Source: Symsagittifera roscoffensis (Eukaryota; Xenacoelomorpha; Acoela; Convolutidae). Taken from it: a DNA stretch of 64,000 nucleotides. Positions 20,541-30,304 of the stretch are shown here, piece after piece. The notes under the pieces are model-generated. The model ran no database searches, had not been told where the DNA came from, and saw nothing but the letters and a program-made list of their open reading frames with translations. A program made the translations under genes and the position numbers. The stretch covers positions 622,001 through 686,000 of the forward strand of contig NC_087068.1 of the NCBI RefSeq assembly GCF_963678635.1, in the 5' to 3' direction. Each line of letters begins with the position of its first letter. Position 1 is the stretch's first letter.

Positions 20541-21414
20541 TGAAGAATTGTCCATAAATAATATAATAAGCAATGAAAAACGAAATACACATTATTTCAC
20601 AAAAACCCCATATTTCAAACCAACATTCAATATAACAAATTATACAGAAGAACAACAAAAATTTTCAACAATGTTCAATTTTCAACATTCACAAATAACA
20701 CAAGATGAATTTGATAAATTAGCTAAACAACTAATAAAATATTCGTCAGTTTACGGATCATCAAAATTTGAAGTTGGAAAATATAGCTCATCCTTACACC
20801 TTCCATTAAGATTTGACGCAGTTTTCAAAAAGCAAAGAGCAAGCAAAGTACCAATTCACTTACACGACAAGGTCAATAGATTACTGAATATTTTAGAACA
20901 ATACGAAATTATATCACCAGTAAATAAGGAAAAACAACCAAAAAGTAACACCTTTATCAACCCTGTTATCATTCTAGCAAAAAGTGAATCACTAAAAATA
21001 GTTTTAGACGCTAGATATCTCAATTCACTAATTGATGAATCAAAATGTAATTGGCCTATAGAACCAATACAAGTTATCTTAACAAAGATCAATGGTAAGA
21101 ACTTCACAACCGCAGATATGAATAGTGCTTACATTCAAATACCACCAGATAAACAATCAAGACAATTAACACAATTTGTAATTGGAAATCAACAATATGA
21201 ATTTAATCGATTATTCTATGGAATATCCATAGGACCAGCAGCTTTTTCAGCTTTTATGACTAAAATTTTTAGACCACTAATACTCAAGAAAAATTGCAAT
21301 CACATTTTAGATGATATTTTCATGCAATTACAAACTAAAGACGAAATAATTTACAGTTTTGGAACAATATCACAAAATACTTCAGAACGAAAATCTGAAA
21401 GCAGCCCCAGATAA
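20530..21414 (+). pseudogene. pol: Reverse transcriptase, fingers and palm, with altered catalytic box
   Basis: The ORF includes NPVIILAKSESLKIVLDARYLN (given here only as landmarks, split as NPVIILAKS and LKIVLDARYLN), TTADMNSAYIQIPP, FNRLFYGISIGPAAF and HILDDIFMQ. These match RT blocks A (catalytic Asp of TTADM), B and C. The block C box is normally F/Y-x-D-D; here the aromatic is replaced, giving ILDD. The frame ends at TAA 21,412 after a frameshift. The thumb region continues in another frame from 21,359 (NLKAAPDKSHFFL, VKFLGHNI), where it is cut at 21,508 by the nested non-LTR element. Confidence 0.85.
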
Positions 21415-21508
21415 ATCACATTTCTTCTTAACACGCGTTAAATTTTTAGGACATAATATTGAACGAAACACTATCACTCCATTAAAATCACGCATAGATG
21501 CAATTCAA
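21359..21508 (+). pseudogene. pol: RT thumb fragment, interrupted by the nested element
   Basis: About 50 codons in a shifted frame, with KSHFFLTRVKFLGHNI, the usual K-C/S-x-F...V-x-F-L-G-H block after the DD box. It ends in IDAIQTL, directly joined to the 3'-end fragment of the non-LTR element. Host pol resumes after 25,382 with TKIQEFLGML, the expected next block. Confidence 0.8.
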
Positions 21509-21641
21509 ACACTAGCCAGGACCACATGCCCGGACTGCGGGATCCCCATCACAAAAACAAATGTAGCAAGACACAGGAACACGGCGTGTCCGGGGAGTGG
21601 CAGTCGAGACCCCCAGGGGTTGTAAACGACTTACAAGACAA

Positions 21642-21731
<90 letters not shown>

Positions 21732-21757
21732 GAGGAACAAAAGAGAGAAGAGACAGC
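21509..21757 (+). repeat. Left copy of the direct repeat flanking the non-LTR unit
   Basis: It matches 25,156-25,382 almost base for base: end of the zinc-finger ORF, stop, AACGACTTACAAGACAAG, the trinucleotide run, then AAGAGGAACAAAAGAGAG and GACAGC. Differences: 29 versus about 20 repeats, one ACAAG unit fewer, and A/C at one site in the last part. Confidence 0.9.
21643..21729 (+). repeat. (ATG)29 microsatellite in frame with the non-LTR ORF
   Basis: 29 consecutive ATG triplets whose frame runs straight into AAG AGG AAC AAA, the start of the ORF body. Every triplet could act as an initiation codon. A shorter run of the same repeat, 25,294-25,354, follows the 3' tail of the element. Confidence 0.95.
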
Positions 21758-24700
21758 GAAGGCAAAGAGAGCGACATGAGAAGTGGATGAAGGACGCAAG
21801 AAACAAAGGAAGGGAGGAGACTACCACGCTATGGGCTTGGAATATCCAAAGGGCGCGAGTTAGTTTCCCGAAAAGAAACAGATTCGCGGAGATTGTTAAA
21901 TCCATAGCCAACAGCAAGGCGGAAGTGGTAATGATGAGCGAACTCCAAGAACAAGAAGAAGGCTTCAAATGGATCAAGGCCAGGGAGATTTTCGGAGTAT
22001 TGATCCATGGAAAAAGAAGTGGCATTTTCCTAAGGGACCAGTGGGCCTCGAAATGGGCAGATCAAGGTTATAGGAGAATAATCCGGGAGAGAAGCATCTC
22101 GATAGACGTGGATGGCTACCGGTTTATCTCGACATATCAACCACTCTGGGAAGGCCTCAGTATCGAGTTCATGAGGTACAGAGAGGAGCTCTCTACCCTA
22201 ATCGAGAGCAAGGACATGGTCATAATAGGGGGCGACTTCAACTCAGTGGTAGGGGAGAGTGCTACCAGGGGGGCGGACCAGACGGCGGGTATCCACGGTT
22301 TAGGCAAGACAAATGCAGCGCGTATGAACCTACTGGAATGGTGCCAAGAGAATAGCCTAGCCTGGTGCAACTCCTTTTTCAGCCACAAGAGGAGAGGAAC
22401 ATGGAATCATCCCAAGAACAAAACATGGCATGAAATAGATGGCTTCATTATGAAACAAGAAGACCGGGCAAAACGCGCACGGAGGATTTTCACGGTACCG
22501 ACGAGCAAGAATCTAAGCGACCATAGACCGAAAGCGATGTGCTGTACCCTGAATAACTTTCTTGACAGGAAGCGCAATAACAAGACCAGCCAACCCAAGA
22601 AGAAAATAGACTGGGAAAAACTAAGAACGATAACAAAGGCAACGGAATACGCCAATAAATTAGCTACAGAAGAGCTCGAAAACTGGACACAAACAGCAAA
22701 GGCGATGAAGAGAGTAGGAGAAGAAGTGTGCGGCACAGTAGAAAAAAAAACCCTAAACCCCGCGCTGGATAGGCACAAAGAGGAAATAGAAAGGGCTCAA
22801 AAGAGAATATGCGAACTAACAGCTCGAGCACAAGACGGAAACGAAGCAGCGAAAGAAGAGAGACGGAAAGCCAGAAAGGATTTCAAAAGACAGAAGAAAG
22901 GTTGGGAAGAAGAATGGTGGCTAGAGATCGTCAACGAAGCCAAAAGAGCCGAAACTAGCGGCGATATGAGAATCCTGTATAAAACTTTGAGAAGGATTGG
23001 CATCAAAGACAATAATAGCTGTGTTGAGGACGAATTCTTCAGCCCGGAGGAATACAAAGAGCATTTCATGCAAGTCTCGGCAACGAGATATGACCGACCG
23101 GAGGAAGAAATTAAATCCTTAATCGATAGTCTGGAACAAAGAAGGGACACTGTGGCACGAGAAGCAGCACGGAAAATAGAAATGGAATTCACAGTGCAGG
23201 AAGTGGAGCGAGAAGTTGCTCTCATGAAGGACGGCGCGTCAGGGATTGACGGAGTGCGCCTAATTGGGATCAATGCCGCTGACAACACAACAAAAAGAGA
23301 AATTTTCAAGAGCGTCATACAACTGCTTGAAACAGATCCAAACACCTGGCCTGAGGAAACCAAAGAAGGATGGGTGGTACCCATTCACAAGAAGGGCCCA
23401 AAGAACGATCTACAAAACTACAGAGGCATTTGCCTCCTTCCTTTAGCCAGCCGGATCATAGCCAGAGTACTGGCCTCCAGGATCAGACTATGGGCGGAAG
23501 AGATTGGGGCACTAGACGAGAATCAAAATGGCTTCAGGAAGAACAGATCGACCGCGGACGCGACACAGACTATAATCAGAATCGACGAAGAGACAAGTAG
23601 AGTTCTGGGAAGGTCTAACCACCATAACCCGAGAGGACCAGGAGCTGTACTCTTGGACATAAAAAAGGCGTACCCGAGAACGAACAAACCACTTTTATGG
23701 GGGATACTAGGAAAGCTAGGTATGCCTCCAAGCATCTTAGAAATCCTGAAAGGCTTACATGAGAACACACAATACCGAGTAAAAGGCAAACAGGAGCTGA
23801 GTACACCATGGACGCCACAAAGGGGCCTTCGCGAAGGTTGCGCCACCTCGCCCATTCTGTTTAATATTTATCATGCTACATCCATGAGGCAAGCCCAAAT
23901 GGATCGGATAAAGGAGTCAAAGGAAGAATGCGGCTCGAAGTGGACCTGGAGACCGGGAAACAGCCTCCCCCCTGCGACGTCCCAAAGGAACCTACGGAGC
24001 AGCAACAGGATTGAATTCCAGATACTGGACTCGCTGTTTGCGGACGACTCCACTCTGTTAGGAAGTATGGAAGAGCTCAGTCGAGGTAAAGAGACAATTA
24101 AGAAAACGATGCTGAAGTATGAAGAAGTGTGTCACAATGGGAAAGAAGAATTCATAATGTTTGGAAGCGAGGCAGCGGACAGGACAAGGATGTTAGGAAC
24201 TCTAATTGGAAGAAAGGAAGACATAAACGCGAGGATTAAAAGAGGCTACCATGCTTGGTCAAAGGCCAAGAAATGGTTATGGAAGTCAACACTGTCAAAG
24301 AAAACCAAGGCGGTAATTGTCCAAGCAGTAGTAGAGTCAACCATGCTATTCGACTGCTCGGTGAGACCTTGGACAACCACGGACATGTCGAAACTACAAA
24401 GAGTGGCCGATATAGCGTACAGAAACGTATGGAATAATGGGAAGGGGCTGGCGCTATACAGGATGCAGAAGGAAGGGGTGAATAGTTTTGAGATCAGAAG
24501 GCAACTAGGAATAACATCAATTCGACAGAAGATAGAAGCACGGGCACTGAAGAGGATAGGACACGTGACGAGGATGCCGGACACAAGAACAGTAAAGAAA
24601 ATCACTCAGGGCAACTGGACGGAAGTAGGCGAAAGACCAAAGAATGGGAAGAACAACACTATAACGTACTGGAAAAGAATTTTAAAAGAGGCAGGGTTAG

Positions 24701-25272
24701 ATTGGACTAACATCGAAGGTCTAACTATGGACAGGAAAAATTGGAAGGGTTTTGTAAACGAAAGGAAGAAGGCCATGGATGAATGGGAGAACAAGATGTG
24801 CGAAATACACAAAGGGGATCAGAAACCAACCAGAAGCCAAGCCGGTAAAACAGTCACGGAGGAAGGGTTCAAATGTCGTTGGCCACCATGCGTAAAGACA
24901 TGCCGAACAAAGGTGGGACGAGACCATCATGAAACACGAATCCACAAGCGCAATGAACTAATATTTGAATGTGAAAAATGTCACACAACTTTCGAACAAA
25001 AAGCACAAAGAACGAACCACGCCAAGCAATGTGGAGGGGCCCCAAGAGGGACGTGCCCGGACTGTGGGAAAGAACTTAGCACGACGAACATGGCGAGACA
25101 CAGAAGAACCTACTGTTCGAGAAGACATGACACAATGACTCTTAGAAGCGCGAGCACACTAGCCAGGACCACATGCCCGGACTGCGGGATCCCCATCACA
25201 AAAACTAATGTAGCAAGACACAGGAACACGGCGTGTCCGGGGAGTGGCAGTCGAGACCCCCAGGGGTTGTAA
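21643..25272 (+). CDS. Non-LTR retrotransposon ORF: AP-endonuclease, reverse transcriptase, C-terminal zinc fingers
   Basis: An intact frame of about 1,180 codons after the Met run, TAA at 25,270. An upstream ATG at 21,526 is in frame, but it would translate the flanking fragment out of its native frame, so I take the start to lie within the (ATG)29 run. Domains: basic N-terminus (MKRNKREKRQ); APE-like endonuclease from WAWNIQ (about 21,831) with GGDFNS (22,231) and LSDHRP (22,513); basic linker; RT with NYRGICLLP, QNGFRKNRST, AVLLDIKKAYP, GLREGCATSP and catalytic FADDS (24,037-24,051); a thumb/connection region with ALKRIGHVTRMPD; then fingers: one Cys/His finger (24,885-24,945), CEKC...H...C, and two of spacing CX2CX11HX4C ending in ARHRRTYC and ARHRNTAC. 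It would nick target DNA and prime reverse transcription there. I did not assign a clade; the APE domain rules out R2-type restriction-like elements. Confidence 0.92.
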
Positions 25273-25293
25273 ACGACTTACAAGACAAGACAA

Positions 25294-25356
<63 letters not shown>

Positions 25357-25382
25357 GAGGAACCAAAGAGAGAAGAGACAGC
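25156..25382 (+). repeat. Right copy of the direct repeat flanking the non-LTR unit
   Basis: The counterpart of 21,509-21,757. It begins inside the ORF at the last zinc finger, includes the true stop (25,270-25,272), the tail, the (GAT)20 run and 28 bp equal to the unit's 5' end, which would again encode MKRNQREKRQ after the ATG run. Confidence 0.9.
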
Positions 25383-26294
25383 CACTTACAACCACTTACA
25401 AATAAAACGAAAATCCAAGAATTCCTTGGAATGTTGACCTTCTTAAGTAAATATGTTTACAAAATGCAATTATACTTAAGACCTTTCTATATCATCCTCA
25501 GACAACAAAATAATTTTGAATGGAAAACTGAACATCAAACACAATTTGACGAAATTAAAAAACTTTTAATAGAACCAATTTCAAACACCCTTCCAGATCC
25601 AAACCAACCATTCTACGCAATGTGCGATGCTTCAAATTTTGGCATCGGCGCAGCATTATTACAATCACATATTGGAACAAAGAAGATGAATCTTATTACA
25701 GCAAATTCACGATTATTTACACAAGCTGAGGTACGACTCTCCACTTTTATGAGAGAGTGTACAGCTATATTATACACACTTACAGAATAAGAATTTCTGA
25801 TACTTGGATCAAAACATCCAACAGTTTTATTTACAGATCACAAACCAATTTTATTTCTTTTTACACAAAAATCAAATCCAAATCATAGAGTTTATAGATT
25901 TCAATTAATTTTGATGGAATTGCCAAACTTACATACAGTTTGTACAGCAGGAAAAAACCTTGCATTACCAGATATATTAAGTAGAAATACACCACCAGAA
26001 TTACTTACACGAAAAACTACAGTTGAAATACCAAAAAATATTAAATTTTATCTCGCGAAAGATGAAACATCACCCCGATTAGAATGCAAATATGCAGTAA
26101 AAACGGACATTGATCAACCACAAATAAATAACTTACAACTTTTCCCACTCTACCTAGATTGCCAAAATAATCACTATGAAGTTAATTTATTAGGTACATC
26201 TACGTTTAAACCAATTCCATACTCACAATGGATAAAAAATAACACTCAACAAAAAAAAAATACAACAACCGCAAAAAAAGACCTTTTCTACTAA
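25383..26294 (+). pseudogene. pol: RNase H region of pol
   Basis: Pol resumes after the nested element with TKIQEFLGMLTFLSKYV (connection), then FYAMCDASNFGIGAALLQ, the DAS start of a gypsy RNase H, MRECTAILYTL, LFTDHKPILFLF and KNLALPDILSRN, the usual C-terminal box. One in-frame TAA at 25,788 splits it; CAA to TAA would explain it. The frame ends at TAA 26,292 after a lysine-rich run. RNase H would remove the RNA strand during cDNA synthesis. Confidence 0.85.
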
Positions 26295-26685
26295 TTGAAA
26301 AAGAGAACTTAACCGATAAAATAAATTTATCAGGACCACAAACAAATGACTCAAAATACACAATAAATCAAGTTTTTAAGCTCCATGACCCACTTGACAC
26401 AATCCCCAAGTCTTAAAACTAGAAATTGACAATAATTTTCTCCCACCAACAGAAAAAATTACACTTGAACTTTTGAAGCGATACCAAAATTTTGACCCAG
26501 TAATTAGACAACTAAGATCATGGCACAAGTATAAAACAAAACCAGGAAAAGTTGATACCACTAATTTAGGAAACAAATGACTCCTCCAATATTTTCGAAA
26601 ATTTAATAACACAACAATAAAGGAAAATACAGACCTTTTAGAATATCAATTAGATGATTCTAAAGTCCCCTGTCTCCCCTTAAGT
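26295..26685 (+). pseudogene. RNase H-integrase spacer, frameshifted
   Basis: Open segments in changing frames (for example TDKINLSGPQTNDSKYT, then ITLELLKRYQNFDPVIRQL) with an in-frame TGA at about 26,578. Their position and the DPVIRQLRSW-type helix fit the linker between RNase H and integrase in gypsy pols. At least two indels are needed to join them. Confidence 0.5.
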
Positions 26686-26886
26686 ATGACATTGATAGCA
26701 TTCAACATCTCCCATACGCAAAATACAAAAGGACACTCTGGATCAGAAAAGACATACTCAAACTTTACACAAAATTTTTATTTTCCAAGCGCCCCAATTT
26801 GGATAAAAGTATTATGCAATGATTGTATAATATGTCAATTGAACATATCCAAATCAAAAACAAATAGCACAAAGATAAGATTTTAA
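26686..26886 (+). pseudogene. pol: Integrase zinc-binding (HHCC) module
   Basis: The frame contains ISHTQNTKGHSGSEKTY then a CNDCIICQ pair about 30 residues later, the HHCC module of retroelement integrases. It ends at TAA 26,884, after which the core lies in another frame. Confidence 0.8.
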
Positions 26887-27568
26887 AGGACAAAGTTTAT
26901 ATTTCAACCATAGAATTTCATTCGACACAAAAGGACCAATTTCACCATCCTCTGAAAGAAATTCCTACATTATGGTCATTGTTGATGCAAGTACGCACTA
27001 TGTAGCACTCAACCCAGTAACACACTGTAATGCTTATTACGCTTACACAACACTCTACGAACACTGGATAGCTAAACTTGGATTACCCGAAATTTTAGTC
27101 ACAGACAACGGTACAGAATTCAATAATATTGAAATCAACACACTATGCCACTTATATAACATTAAACATAAACCACGTAAATCTCACGCACCTTGGACCA
27201 ATGGATTAGTCGAAGGTATGAACCGTTGATTGCAAGAATATCTTAGATGTATCATTAATGGAAATGATACACGATACACAGAATGGTCAGCAGATGTAAA
27301 ATTATTTCCCTTATCATACAATTCACAAATAACGACAACTTTAGGAATGTCACCATATGAAATGGTTTTTAATCAAAAACCAAGAAAACCAATCAAAAAC
27401 AAAAATGCACAAGGTTATTGCAAACCAAATAAAGATTCAAAATGCTATAATCTACCATTACATACACAAGATGAAGATCATTTTCATCACCCACAAATCC
27501 TCAAATTAGCCTCCGGTACATATACCGACTGGATTTTAAATAAAGATAAAAAGCACAACGAAATCTAG
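26887..27568 (+). pseudogene. pol: Integrase catalytic core (DDE)
   Basis: Residues of the D-D-E triad are visible: FDTKGPISP (first Asp, 26,924-26,926), VTDNGTEFNN (second) and PWTNGLVEGMNR (Glu). The core continues as MSPYEMVFNQKP after an in-frame TGA at 27,227 (one base from CGA) and ends at TAG 27,566 (one base from CAG). It would insert the cDNA; the 4-bp duplication at the element ends fits this enzyme type. Confidence 0.85.
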
Positions 27569-28181
27569 CTAAAAGTAATAAAGAAATTGTTACAAAGGCA
27601 AAACATTAACAATCAAATTAACTCACGTTTTATGCCAGCCACAGATGTAAAAATCGGAACATTTGTTTTAATACCATTTGTTTTAATACACAAAAAGGAA
27701 TCTCTAAAAAATTACAACCACTTCGAAAAGGACCATATCAAATAATTGCTAAACCCACTGAAGTAACATATAAACTCACAGATTCAACTAAAAAAGAAAA
27801 TGTTCAACATCGTAACAATTTATTACCTTACTACCCAAAAGAATATGCTTTACGCAAATTAACCCAATTATATTCTTTCACCGGTTTAAAAGTTATTCAA
27901 AACAATACACATATAGAACAAGAAACAAATGTAAATGATGACAATCATCATCAACGAGCTCAAAAACAAAACACAATTCATAAAAACACAAAAACACCAG
28001 ACCCAAATAAATCTGAAAAAGAAAGAAAAATAGGAAAATGATAGAAAAAAATCTTGCCACAAGAACAAAAAGAAAAATCCGAACATAGAGAATCATCACG
28101 ACTTAGAAAGCAACCACGAAAAAAATACAAGACATTTATCCCACAATCTAAAATATTAAAGGAAGTCGAATTTCAAAAATG
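27569..28181 (+). pseudogene. pol: Integrase C-terminus with GPY/F-like module and basic tail
   Basis: In the gag-pol direction and after another frameshift the sequence reads LRKGPYQIIAKPTEVTYKL and HRNNLLPYYPKE, the GPY/F module that follows the DDE core in many gypsy integrases. A Lys/Glu-rich tail with ESSRLRKQPRKKY follows and ends at TGA 28,179. A local duplication of TTTGTTTTAATAC near 27,665 probably causes the frameshift. Confidence 0.7.
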
Positions 28182-28777
28182 AACTTACACTTCTTTAAAA
28201 AAGTTAATAATTCGTACACTTCTCAATCATTTTAAACTTTCATATTTTCAAAATAACTTGCTACAACAGTTCTAGTTCAAATTCAGCCAATAGGATTCAC
28301 TCAGAACCGTCACCTTCAATATCTCTAACACCAACCTACTAGCCGACAGATATTAATCTCCAGGCAAATCCATAACTATAACTTTACAACCTCCAGGTCA
28401 AAAATAAGCAACTCGCTAAAACTTGACAACCAAAATAAATATCACGATAATATTACAACCCTCCCCTATCTAATAATGCAAAGATCAACAATATTTTCCC
28501 AACTTAGCCCTCAAAAACCCTCCAACCAAAAATGGCAAATTAGCCTAAAGTAGAAAAGGACCATGATCATTTGGCCTAAAGTACAAGTATTTCAAAAATA
28601 TTCCAGATTACCAAATAAAAATAAAGCAAAGAAGACCTCCCGAGCACCATAAAATAAGCCTCCAACTAATTTTCAAGAAGCTCAACCCACTTGTCAAAAA
28701 ATCAATAAATAATCCGACCACACTTGAATTTCGCCCCAGAAATTCAAAAAATATTCGAAGAACGAATCATTTCTTAA
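28182..28777 (+). other. Non-coding stretch between pol and env region
   Basis: About 600 bp, rich in A, C and short poly-pyrimidine patches, stops in all frames and no recognised motif. Splice sites for a subgenomic env message could lie here, but I cannot single one out. Confidence 0.4.
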
Positions 28778-29017
28778 ATGCTCTTCTCCTTAACAGTCGC
28801 AACTCTAACAAACTTAAATATAAACTTTTCCATAAACTTTTTTATTCTACTTAAATTTTTGATAACATTTTTTCTTGAAACTTTCGAAGCTTTTACAATT
28901 CTTTTAATAGTTTTTTGCAACATATTTTTAATTTTCTACGCCCTATTTGAAATATATTTACAACTTTCCCAAATCATTGACCACATCCACAGGTACGATA
29001 ATTTAAAGTCTATTTAA
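28778..29017 (+). CDS. Small hydrophobic ORF 1, probable membrane protein
   Basis: ATG to TAA, 79 codons, almost wholly hydrophobic (runs such as INFFILLKFLITFFLETF and ILLIVFCNIFLIFYALF), so two transmembrane segments are likely. Its TAA is directly followed by the ATG of the next hydrophobic ORF. Remaining open in a damaged element is notable, though Phe/Leu/Ile runs are favoured by T-rich DNA. No family recognised; it could be a relic of an env signal region or a viroporin-like accessory product. Confidence 0.4.
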   Translation: MLFSLTVATLTNLNINFSINFFILLKFLITFFLETFEAFTILLIVFCNIFLIFYALFEIYLQLSQIIDHIHRYDNLKSI

Positions 29018-29206
29018 ATGATACGAACAATTTTTAGTAGAACAGATATTTTTTTACTATTCGTAATTTTCATCACATTTTTATTATTCCTAATTATGAC
29101 AATGTGCAAATTTGTAAAGAAAGCAATAGTCACATTCGCCTTAGCAACAATCTTTTTGATTCTATTCATCGAAGAATCTTACAATAAACATAAATCTTCC
29201 CACTAA
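29018..29206 (+). CDS. Small hydrophobic ORF 2, probable membrane protein
   Basis: 62 codons starting immediately after the previous stop (TAA ATG). It has two hydrophobic stretches (FLLFVIFITFLLFLIMTM and IVTFALATIFLILFI) separated by CKFVKKA and a short basic tail. With its neighbour it would give four membrane segments in tandem. The frame relation (same frame, one stop between them) also allows one protein split by a nonsense change. Confidence 0.4.
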   Translation: MIRTIFSRTDIFLLFVIFITFLLFLIMTMCKFVKKAIVTFALATIFLILFIEESYNKHKSSH

Positions 29207-30304
29207 AAATATATACATCGGACACACTTCCAAAATTGCTAACCAATCACCACCAAAACAGTCTTCACCGACATCTCCCCAAGAAAACCCAACAATACCT
29301 ACAACTACCCAAAACCCCCAAATATCCATATGTATTTCATTTCAAGACAACCCGTATACTTTTGAACGACACGCCCGCTTATCTGAACCACTAGAACCAG
29401 TTCAACGACAAGCATCACTAAGTGAACCAACATATAATTTGAACTCCACATTACAACAAGATTTGAATCGAATCAGACATATTAGTCAAAATCAAAATAC
29501 AGTTGAAGTCAATAGACAGATTATACACCCAAGACAAAACAGAAATTTTTAAACTCCCAGAGTCACTTTTAGCATACCTCAATCACCAACACCATCAAGT
29601 TCAGAAATCTATAGTATAACAATACCAGACACCCGCTTACCTCACAGCAAAGTACACCTAATATTCCCTCAGACTATCTAGGATCAACACCAACATCCGC
29701 ACAAATACGTGAAAATCCTTTTAACCCCCCTAACACCGCCGAACGACCACCTTATTGGACAACACAATCTTACCCGCAAGGAGAACCAAACTTAGTAAAT
29801 GATCAAATAGATATTTCATCAGATACAACACTATCATCCTTACCAGAAACATTATCACTCCCCTCGACACCATCAATAAGTCAAACATCACCATCATTTT
29901 TCCCATTAAATTTTCCAAATAATCTTGACGTTCGATACAGAGAACAATCAACAACCATAGCCCTACGGTTAGATTGGAATTTGTTTGTAGCACCTCCCTC
30001 ACTATTCGGACAACATAACAAAAGCCACCGACTACACAGTTGGGCACTTAATAAATTACAATATAGACAAGATATCCACGAAGATATCCGAGAACACAAC
30101 GTTCAAATATTACAACAAAACATTCTTCAATTAAAGTTTGAAGTAACAGTCAAAATAACCCATATAATGGCGCACACTTATGATATAGACGACAAACATT
30201 GGATATCACACATTGGAACAAATAACCCTTCAAATTGCAAAGCAGACACAAAAAGTAAAGGATATCAGGAAATAGTGTTTTTTGATTGGAAAATACAACT
30301 TTAA
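29207..30304 (+). pseudogene. Ser/Pro/Thr-rich region upstream of env-like part
   Basis: Open segments in the plus strand with many Ser, Pro and Thr residues (for example SLPETLSLPSTPSISQTSPS), followed by a more regular part with DWNLFVAPPSLFGQHNKSH and a Lys-rich end at TAA 30,302. Broken by stops at about 29,550 and 29,680. The last 107 codons (ATG 29,981) are open. It may be the N-terminal part of an env precursor or a separate protein; no homology is recognised. Confidence 0.35.

Larger units (their letters stand above)
21509..25382 (+). mobile_element. APE-type non-LTR retrotransposon with (ATG)n, in permuted head-to-tail arrangement
   Basis: Inserted in the pol gene of the LTR element. 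Layout: a 3'-end fragment (last finger codons, stop, tail) at 21,509-21,641; 29 ATG repeats (21,643-21,729); a full unit from 21,730 through the ORF stop at 25,270 and tail; about 20 GAT repeats (25,294-25,354); then a 28-bp copy of the unit's 5' end (25,355-25,382). The ends therefore form 249- and 227-bp direct repeats that are not LTRs. The left junction shares ACACTA with the host sequence; the host resumes as CCACTTACAA, which is doubled. No long target duplication is seen. Base composition is clearly more GC-rich than the host element. Confidence 0.9.

Noticed and set aside
21526-21642. N-terminal 39 residues upstream of the ATG run as part of the non-LTR protein
   Set aside because: They translate the flanking 3'-end fragment out of its native frame (the native frame encodes the zinc finger and stop).
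21597-21779. Poly-Asp ORF through the GAT run
   Set aside because: It is the GAT frame of the microsatellite; the ATG frame is the one continuous with the RT ORF.
22137-24945. Minus-strand Ser/Leu-rich ORFs opposite the non-LTR ORF
   Set aside because: Shadows of the intact RT frame.
21509-25382. LTR retrotransposon reading of the 249/227-bp direct repeats
   Set aside because: The repeats contain the ORF's own 3' coding end and 5' start, lack TG...CA ends and a target duplication, and the ORF has an APE endonuclease with no integrase.
27886-28099. Minus-strand hydrophobic ORFs
   Set aside because: Antisense of the Lys/Gln-rich integrase tail; a composition artefact.
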